Source: Aliivibrio wodanis | GTDB lineage: Bacteria; Pseudomonadota; Gammaproteobacteria; Enterobacterales; Vibrionaceae | DNA: 64,000 nucleotides | Direction of reading: 5' to 3' | Assembly (NCBI GenBank): GCA_000953695.1 | Contig: LN554846.1 | Coordinates: forward strand, 1,054,001-1,118,000 | Shown: piece by piece, positions 58,630 to 64,000 of the stretch | How the letters are laid out: every line of letters starts with the position of its first letter | Numbering within the stretch: the stretch's first letter is position 1 | Program-made: the position numbers and the translations under genes | The notes under the pieces: model-generated | The model's database searches: none | The model's input: only the letters and a program-made list of their open reading frames with translations | What the model was told of the DNA's origin: nothing

Positions 58630-58727
58630 GATAGAGTAATCGAGAGACCACCTCAATGCGGCCTCTATTACGTCGTTTAGTGACGTTAGAAAGATGACTA
58701 ATTCAATAAAAGTAAGAGACAGTATTA

Positions 58728-59153
58728 ATGTTTGAAGTTAAAAATACAGCTTATAAAGAGCAAGGTGCCGTCGATATTCGATTTATTCGTGATACCGTAT
58801 TTATTCAAGAACAAAGTATAGATCCTGACATTGAGTTTGACGGATTAGATGAATCAGCAGTACACGCAATTGTTTATAGTAATGCTCAGCCAGTGGGTAC
58901 AGGCCGTATTTTAGACGATGGGCATATTGGACGTATTGCTATTTTTAAAGCATTTCGAGGGCAAGGTCTAGGCTCTAAAATTGTTTTATCATTGATTGAT
59001 GAAGCAACAAATAAAGGCTATCCACGAGTGTATTTAGGATCGCAAAAGCACGCGATAGATTTTTATACTAAATTGGGTTTTGAACCATTTGGTGACGAAT
59101 TTATGGAAGCTGGTATCCCACATTTATCAATGGAAAAGCTGTTTAATAAATAA
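58728..59153 (+). CDS. GNAT-family N-acetyltransferase
   Basis: A 141-residue protein of the GNAT fold. VRFIRDTVFIQEQSIDPDIEFDGLDESAVH-like N-terminal residues lead to the acetyl-CoA loop RIAIFKAFRGQGLGSKIVLSLIDEA near residues 64-88, where RGQGLG is motif A. YLGSQKHAIDFYTKLGFEPFGDEFMEAGIPHLSM ends it. It resembles the ElaA/YjcF-like branch. The substrate is unknown. It has its own spacer and is not in an obvious operon. Confidence 0.88.
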   Translation: MFEVKNTAYKEQGAVDIRFIRDTVFIQEQSIDPDIEFDGLDESAVHAIVYSNAQPVGTGRILDDGHIGRIAIFKAFRGQGLGSKIVLSLIDEATNKGYPRVYLGSQKHAIDFYTKLGFEPFGDEFMEAGIPHLSMEKLFNK

Positions 59154-59251
59154 TTGAGATACAGTTAAAGTGTAGGTAAATAGAGTGCGTTTTATTCTGC
59201 ACTCTATCATTCTTTTGTGACTGAATAGCGGCCGTTATAAAGAGCGAGACC

Positions 59252-60235
59252 TTAAAAAGAAATCAGTATTTTCCCATTATTATTTACTGTTCTATTTTGT
59301 ATTTCTTCAATAGCAGAGTGGAGAGATGTGATAGGTATTATTTTATCTATTTTTGTTTCTGCAATCCCATCATGAACCAATTTCATTACCTCATTCAGTT
59401 TATGCTGGATATCCTTTTTTGAAGCAGAATGAATCCATTGCCTTAAGTGAAAATATGAGAATTTAACATCGGGTCTTTCTTGCCAAAAACGAGCAGAAAT
59501 AGGCACACCAGAGAGCAACCCATAGTTAATAAACTGTCCATTTATCTTTAATAGCATTGCTTGTTCTAACGCTTGGTCTCCTCCAATACAATCCAGAATA
59601 GCATCAACGCCACCGTGCTCTTTGAGAGAGTGAAACGGCTGATAACTCGTACTGTTTTGAGTATTTATAATGGCGCTTAGTTGGCAATTTTCAAAGAGAG
59701 ATTCAGTATTATCACGACGAACCAAGGCAATAGGTATAACTCCCAAATGATTAAGCATGCGTATTATCATTAGACCAATAGCAGAGGTCGCTCCATTGAT
59801 AACTAAAGACATTCCTTCTGTGATATTTAACTGCTCGGTTAACATCAGCCAAGCTGTCATCGGATTAATGTAAGACGTTGCAGCTTGCTCATCGCTAAGA
59901 TAATCAGGAATTGAGAAGCACCATTTCTCATCAATATTTCGATAGGTTTGCCATGAACCTGCACTGCCAATGGGTAATACACGATCTCCAATAGTAAATG
60001 ACGACTTAGTATCATAACAATTATTGATGATCCCCATGCCTTCAAAGCCAGGAATAAAAGGCAATTGAATACGAGAGCGATATGCGCCAGAAATAGTAAT
60101 AAGATCAGAGGGATTAATAGAGCTGTATTTCATTTTTAATTGAAGTTGATGAGGAGAAAGAGGCTCAGGAGTGCTGTTTTCTAATTGAATGGACTCTAGT
60201 GGTGGACCAAATTTATTTACAATCGCTCTCATCAA
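59252..60235 (-). CDS. MDR-family zinc-type alcohol dehydrogenase / enoyl reductase-like
   Basis: A 327-residue medium-chain dehydrogenase/reductase. The N-terminal GroES-like domain shows SSINPSDLITISGAYRSRIQLPFIPGFEGMGII near residues 37-69. The Rossmann domain shows LVINGATSAIGLMIIRMLNHLG near 143-164, a variant nucleotide loop. FINYGLLSGVPISARF near 237-252 is also typical. No zinc-binding cysteine cluster is visible, so it is more likely a quinone- or enoyl-type reductase than a zinc alcohol dehydrogenase. The substrate is unknown. It stands alone. Confidence 0.8.
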   Translation of the reverse strand: MMRAIVNKFGPPLESIQLENSTPEPLSPHQLQLKMKYSSINPSDLITISGAYRSRIQLPFIPGFEGMGIINNCYDTKSSFTIGDRVLPIGSAGSWQTYRNIDEKWCFSIPDYLSDEQAATSYINPMTAWLMLTEQLNITEGMSLVINGATSAIGLMIIRMLNHLGVIPIALVRRDNTESLFENCQLSAIINTQNSTSYQPFHSLKEHGGVDAILDCIGGDQALEQAMLLKINGQFINYGLLSGVPISARFWQERPDVKFSYFHLRQWIHSASKKDIQHKLNEVMKLVHDGIAETKIDKIIPITSLHSAIEEIQNRTVNNNGKILISF

Positions 60236-60355
60236 GTATTACCTGCATACATTCTTAAAGTAGAAAACAGTATGTAATATATCAATAGCGATAAATAAAT
60301 ACAAAAAAGCGCAGTGTAATTAAACGCTGCGCCTTTTATTAAATTGGTTGATTAT

Positions 60356-60673
60356 TTAGTAATCGCTGTCGCTTGGTTCGATAAAAAACTCACCATCGAC
60401 TGTTTCTGCGATTTCTAGAATTTTTACGATTTCGCCATTAATGGTGATATTTGCTAGGCGAACAGGGTCTTCATCATACGGGTGAAAAGGCGCCATTTGC
60501 ATCTCAATTCGATACTCTTCATCATCAGGGCCTTGGAACCAGCCTTCACCAAATTCTAGCTCTATCTCATCACCTTCTTCAGGGCAAGTATGATAAGCCG
60601 AAACAAGTTGGGCACCTTCAAAATTAAGGGTAATCGTATCACCCCATTCTACAACGTATTGAGTATCTTCCAT
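60356..60673 (-). CDS. Hypothetical acidic protein
   Basis: A 105-residue soluble, very acidic protein (many D and E residues, e.g. CPEEGDEIELEFGEGWFQGPDDEEYRIEMQMAPFHPYDEDPVRL). It has a predicted beta-rich pattern and a single cysteine. No signal peptide, membrane segment or known domain is recognised. The ATG at 60673 is preceded by AAAGGT at a good spacing, so it is probably a real gene. It lies between the MDR gene and the MFS gene on the same strand. Confidence 0.65.
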   Translation of the reverse strand: MEDTQYVVEWGDTITLNFEGAQLVSAYHTCPEEGDEIELEFGEGWFQGPDDEEYRIEMQMAPFHPYDEDPVRLANITINGEIVKILEIAETVDGEFFIEPSDSDY

Positions 60674-60736
60674 TGTCTATTACCTTTAGCGATTGTGGTG
60701 CGCATTGTAACGCGCACCTTTCGTAAATCCTACTGC

Positions 60737-61897
60737 TTATTCACCAGCAACCATTGGACGGTGTTGGCGCATACTTGCTAATAACATATAAATAGCTGTT
60801 GCTAATAGAATGGCAAATAAGTAACTCATTAAACCTTCTGCCGTATTCATTAAGCTATTTGCAAGTACAGGACCGCACACTGAACCAATGCTGTAGCTAA
60901 ATAGCATTACTTGTGTTGCTGATACGATATATGATTCATCTAGCGTATCGCACCCTAAAGAAATAGCGATAGGATAAATAGCAAACGCAGCCATACCAAG
61001 AAGAACCAATGCCGTAGCAAGAACTACAGTACTGTCACTTAATGTAGTTAAACCAATAGAGAATACTCCTAAAATACAAAATAGCGCCATTAACAGTGTT
61101 TTTCCTAAGTGCTTAGATAAGTAAGACACAAGAGGTTGAACAGCCATACCACCAAGAACGATTAGTGCCATTAAACTGCCAATTTGAGCTGTGTTAATAT
61201 TTCGATGTTTCAGCTCTAAAGGCATTAAGCCATATACCGCACCAAGCAATAAACCAGAAACCACACAGCCCATGATTGATGCTTTGTTTAGTTTTAAAAT
61301 TTGCTTCAGGTTTAACACATTGTGATGCTGAACTTGTGGTTGAGCACCTTTACCAAACAGTAAACAAGCAATGGCCATCATGATTAAGCCAATGATCATG
61401 TAGTAAGGCAGTAAACCTTCAATACCGATAAAACCGATACCAAGTTGACCTAAAGACGAACCACCATAAAGCGCGCCCATGTATAAACCAAGGCGTTTTG
61501 GACGGCTTTCTGCATCACCAATTAATAGCCAAGATTCAACAACAACAAATACGCCTGCAACCGCAATACCAGCAACAAAACGTGCAGTCATCCATACCCA
61601 TTCAACAGGCATAGCAGGAAGGATCACAATTGTTGCAGCAAGTAATGCTAAAAATAATACAAACGCGTTCTTATGCCCAAGACGAGCAACAAACGGTTCA
61701 ATAAGACCTGCACCAACAAGAAGGCCTGCATAAAATGCACTGGCTAACCAACTGGCGTATTTCGCCTCAATCCCATACTGGCTTAGCATCAATGGAATAA
61801 GGCTCATTAAATAGCCTGATGCGACAGCAAATAAAGAAAGTGCAATCACAGGGATAAGTAGAGTCGGTTGTGATTGAGTTGATGTTGTTGTGTTCAC
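60737..61897 (-). CDS. MFS transporter (YcaD-like)
   Basis: A 386-residue inner-membrane protein with 12 hydrophobic segments. The stretches RFVAGIAVAGVFVVVESWLLIGDA near residues 102-125 and VVSGLLLGAVYGLMPLELKHRNI near 213-235 resemble E. coli YcaD, a major facilitator protein of unknown substrate. Gly-rich helices and the loop DAESRPKRLGLYMGALYGGSSLGQ fit the superfamily. Transcription is on the minus strand, with the start at 61897. No specific substrate can be inferred. Confidence 0.85.
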   Translation of the reverse strand: MNTTTSTQSQPTLLIPVIALSLFAVASGYLMSLIPLMLSQYGIEAKYASWLASAFYAGLLVGAGLIEPFVARLGHKNAFVLFLALLAATIVILPAMPVEWVWMTARFVAGIAVAGVFVVVESWLLIGDAESRPKRLGLYMGALYGGSSLGQLGIGFIGIEGLLPYYMIIGLIMMAIACLLFGKGAQPQVQHHNVLNLKQILKLNKASIMGCVVSGLLLGAVYGLMPLELKHRNINTAQIGSLMALIVLGGMAVQPLVSYLSKHLGKTLLMALFCILGVFSIGLTTLSDSTVVLATALVLLGMAAFAIYPIAISLGCDTLDESYIVSATQVMLFSYSIGSVCGPVLANSLMNTAEGLMSYLFAILLATAIYMLLASMRQHRPMVAGE

Positions 61898-62066
61898 CGC
61901 GGTGCCTCAAAAAAGTAATAGTAGGAAGTAGATTTTCCGCGACTATGAGGCTAAAAAGAGAGCAAGTAAAACAAGCAATTTTTCTTGTGAAGATGAATAT
62001 TGTTTATGGAAAAAATGACTATAAGAAAGGCGATTTATATAAAATAATAAAGAGAGGGGCGGTGAG

Positions 62067-62107
62067 AAATGGTGAGTATCTTGAGGTACATACTCACCAT
62101 TTTTTTA
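62067..62107 (+). terminator. Orphan plus-strand terminator
   Basis: AAATGGTGAGTAT at 62067-62079 and ATACTCACCATTT at 62090-62102 form a perfect 13-bp stem with a 10-base loop, followed by T residues to 62107 on the plus strand. Only minus-strand genes are recognised here, so the transcript it ends is not annotated. On the minus strand the T run is only three bases. Confidence 0.6.
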
Positions 62108-62959
62108 GTGATGACGTCGTTTTTCAAGTTGATTATTTACTAACAAAGCAAGAAGGATTAACCCTCCTCCAATACTTAAACGTAAAATATCAGCATCACG
62201 GTTCCAAATAAGTAAGTTCACTAATATACCAGCAGGAATAAGTAAATTATTCATCACGGCTAAAACACCAACGTTGACCAATGTTGCCCCTTTATTCCAC
62301 ATAAAGTAACCAAGGCCAGAAGCAATAGTGCCTAAGTAAACCAGAACGCCCCATTGTGTGGTTGTCGTTGGTAGTTTTTCGCTGTTGCCAAAAATAGCGT
62401 AGCAGACAGTCGCGACAATTAATGCGCCAATAAAGAAGAAGCCAAAAACATTCTTTTGTTCAATTGTTTGATCTTTCATTAAGCGTTTATAGCAAACTTG
62501 ACCAGTCGCAAAGCATAAATTAGCCCCTTGAACCATAGCAAACCCAAGCAGGAAATTAGAATCAAGACCGTTATAGCGAATGGTGATAGCCCCTAACGTT
62601 GCGATCACGGCACTAATCATAAAGTTAAGATGGAATTTACCTTCAAAGGCATCATTTAACAAAGTGATATAAATTGGTGTCATAACCGTGAACAGTAAGA
62701 CTTCAGGAACGGTTAGATATAGGAATGACTGATAATAAAAAACGTACATTAAACCAAGCTGAATAGCACCAATTAGCATGAGTTTGATGGCTATAGAGAT
62801 GGATACTTGCTTAGGGCGTAAAAATGGAATAAAAATCAAAGTAGCTAAACCAATGCGCATCAGTACAGAGAACCAAGCATCAACTTGTCCTGCGAGGTAA
62901 ACCCCAATCAAACTGAAGGAGAAGGCCCAAAGAAGGGTAATTGAGAGTAAATATGACAT
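62105..62959 (-). CDS. DMT-family (EamA) transporter
   Basis: A 284-residue inner-membrane protein with ten hydrophobic helices in two homologous halves, typical of EamA drug/metabolite transporters. LRPKQVSISIAIKLMLIGAIQLGLMYVFYYQSFLYLTVPEVLLFTVMTPIYITLLND near residues 46-100 and GVLVYLGTIASGLGYFMWNKGATLVNVGVLAVMNNLLIPAGILVNLL near 205-250 are characteristic. The substrate is unknown. It is a single minus-strand gene, upstream of the MFS gene with a 207-base spacer. Confidence 0.85.
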   Translation of the reverse strand: MSYLLSITLLWAFSFSLIGVYLAGQVDAWFSVLMRIGLATLIFIPFLRPKQVSISIAIKLMLIGAIQLGLMYVFYYQSFLYLTVPEVLLFTVMTPIYITLLNDAFEGKFHLNFMISAVIATLGAITIRYNGLDSNFLLGFAMVQGANLCFATGQVCYKRLMKDQTIEQKNVFGFFFIGALIVATVCYAIFGNSEKLPTTTTQWGVLVYLGTIASGLGYFMWNKGATLVNVGVLAVMNNLLIPAGILVNLLIWNRDADILRLSIGGGLILLALLVNNQLEKRRHH

Positions 62960-63146
62960 GAGTAATCCATTAATAAAACCAGTGGTAGCATTCTAAATGA
63001 GATTTACTATCAGTAAAGGGAAAGATAAGAAAATAAGAGTGTAATAGCTTTATCTATATCTATAGCTCTCTATATCGAAATGAGATGCCTTACTCAACAC
63101 GCGATGTCAGCGGTGCTTAGTTTGTTTTGATTGAGCAAAACATAGG
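62960..63146. other. Spacer between the DMT gene and the integrase
   Basis: This 187-base non-coding stretch is A+T-rich. I looked for an attC-like palindrome because of the integrase but see none that I can support. Confidence 0.4.
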
Positions 63147-64000
63147 CTACAAATTGGATAAAGGACTACGAACACCATTAGCTCCACTTTGCAGTACGTG
63201 TGTATAGATTTGTGTGGTTTTAACATCGCTGTGTCCAAGCTGCTCTTGTACAGTACGGATATCAGCACCTGATTCTAATAAATGAGTGGCAAAAGAGTGA
63301 CGTAGTGTATGACAGCTTACCTGCTTTTCGAGGTATGCTTTCTGTTTTGCCTGTTTCACTGCCCTTTGTAGCGACTTTACATGAATATGATGACGCTGTA
63401 TTTCTCCTGTTTTAGGGTCTGATGATAACTTTTGAGATGGAAATAAGAACTGCCATCCTAATTCTCTGGGAGCATTAGGGTATTTCTTCGCTAATGCGCT
63501 ATTTAACTGTACACCAGAAAAGTGGGGATTATTAAGGTCTTGCTTCCAATAACTTCGTACCGTTTGTTGTTGATGTCGAAGAATAGGAACGAGCTCTTTT
63601 GCTAATGTTACTACTCGGTGTTTATTTCCTTTCCCCTGCCATATTCTTAGCGCTAAATATTGAAAGTCGATATCTTGATAGCGTAATCGTAAGCACTCTG
63701 TAACTCGAAGCCCAGAACCATACATTAACTGCACTTGTAATAAAAAATCAGGGGAGACTTGTGATAACAATTGAGATACCTCATTGCGAGTTAGTACCGT
63801 TGGCAACTTTCTATCTTTATTCGATTTTTTAAAGCGAATATCAATGTCGATTGGTTGTTCTAAGATTTGTTTGTAAAGAAAAACCAGTGCATTGAGGGCT
63901 TGAGACTGAGTTTTTGACGCGACATTTTTATCGATAACTAAATGGCTAAGAAAAGCCTCTACAGCGTCTGAACCAAGTAGCTTTGGGTGTGTTTTGTTAT
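63147..64000 (-). CDS. intI: Integron integrase IntI (N-terminus beyond window)
   Basis: A tyrosine recombinase of the integron class. About 284 residues are visible. The frame stays open through 64000 without a start; an internal TTG at 63806 is not the true start. Catalytic residues are seen: Arg in MYGSGLRVTECLRL, His and Arg in CHTLRHSFATHL, His in LGHSDVKTTQIYTHV, and the nucleophile Tyr in IYTH. The IntI-specific insertion (NPHFSGVQLNSALAKKYPNAPRELGWQFLFPSQ) and the ending THVLQSGANGVRSPL separate it from other recombinases. Cassettes and attI would lie to the right, outside the window. Confidence 0.92.
   Translation of the reverse strand, partial: NKTHPKLLGSDAVEAFLSHLVIDKNVASKTQSQALNALVFLYKQILEQPIDIDIRFKKSNKDRKLPTVLTRNEVSQLLSQVSPDFLLQVQLMYGSGLRVTECLRLRYQDIDFQYLALRIWQGKGNKHRVVTLAKELVPILRHQQQTVRSYWKQDLNNPHFSGVQLNSALAKKYPNAPRELGWQFLFPSQKLSSDPKTGEIQRHHIHVKSLQRAVKQAKQKAYLEKQVSCHTLRHSFATHLLESGADIRTVQEQLGHSDVKTTQIYTHVLQSGANGVRSPLSNL

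Noticed and set aside
61870-62211. Plus-strand frame of 113 codons between the MFS and DMT genes
   Set aside because: It overlaps both well-supported minus-strand genes and runs through the orphan terminator hairpin; no family resemblance.
62960-63146. attC or attI site near the integrase
   Set aside because: The palindromic core sites could not be matched, and attI is expected on the 5' side of intI, beyond the window.

Overview
The window looks like chromosome I of a member of the Vibrionaceae, most probably Aliivibrio (the A. fischeri group). The reasons are an A+T-rich genome, a luxO-luxU pair with a divergent Qrr1 small RNA, the polar-flagellum motor gene motY, a full rnf/rsx operon ending in nth, and an integron-type integrase at the right edge. 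The species call is inference from gene content; no database was searched. Nearly all of the window is ordinary housekeeping sequence with well-conserved gene order. There is no prophage, insertion sequence, rRNA or CRISPR array.

Layout. 1-5.5 kb: end of serS, trxC, yciU, gsk (with a PurR-type operator), yeaD, gapA, msrB. 5.6-8.2 kb: a lipoprotein, a DUF1315 protein, a probably frameshifted small hydrophobic ORF and a voltage-gated K+ channel. 8.8-12.9 kb: adhE, a degenerate SDR protein and an unknown protein. 13.1-20.2 kb: sodB, grxD, a response regulator, an antiporter-family permease, rnt, motY, a small protein with a Fur-like box, and gloA. 20.2-27.1 kb: nth, rnfEGDCBA and tRNA-Asn. 27.5-32.5 kb: uvrB, qrr1, luxO, luxU, yvcK. 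32.8-35.1 kb: a molybdenum-cofactor riboswitch followed by moaA-moaC-moaD-moaE. 35.2-40.4 kb: a three-gene ATP-grasp / inactive transglutaminase / aspartic-protease set downstream of cmoA-cmoB. 40.8-45.0 kb: aspS, ruvC, ruvA, ruvB with an SOS box. 45.4-54.1 kb: cydABX-ybgE and ybgC-tolQRAB-pal-cpoB. 54.2-63 kb: nadA, a GGDEF protein, an HflX-like GTPase, a GNAT protein, an MDR oxidoreductase, an acidic unknown protein, an MFS and a DMT transporter. 63.1 kb to the end: an integron integrase cut off by the window edge.

How the genes work together. LuxU passes phosphate to LuxO. Phospho-LuxO with sigma-54 should drive the adjacent qrr1, whose -24/-12 promoter and upstream TTGCA-N3-TGCAA operators are all visible. 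RnfA-E/G form a membrane ion-pumping electron-transfer complex. The moa genes make molybdopterin under a riboswitch that senses the product cofactor. CydABX is the high-affinity terminal oxidase. Tol-Pal-CpoB spans the envelope and links constriction to the outer membrane. RuvABC process Holliday junctions.

Most worth a second look: the under-characterised ATP-grasp/transglutaminase-7TM/protease set; the 46-residue tandem repeats in the RnfC tail, one of which is read out of frame through three small insertions; a pair of inverted DnaA boxes upstream of uvrB; an orphan plus-strand terminator near 62.1 kb that may mark a small RNA; an SDR-fold protein lacking its catalytic residues; and a hydrophobic mini-ORF that is one A short of an in-frame start.
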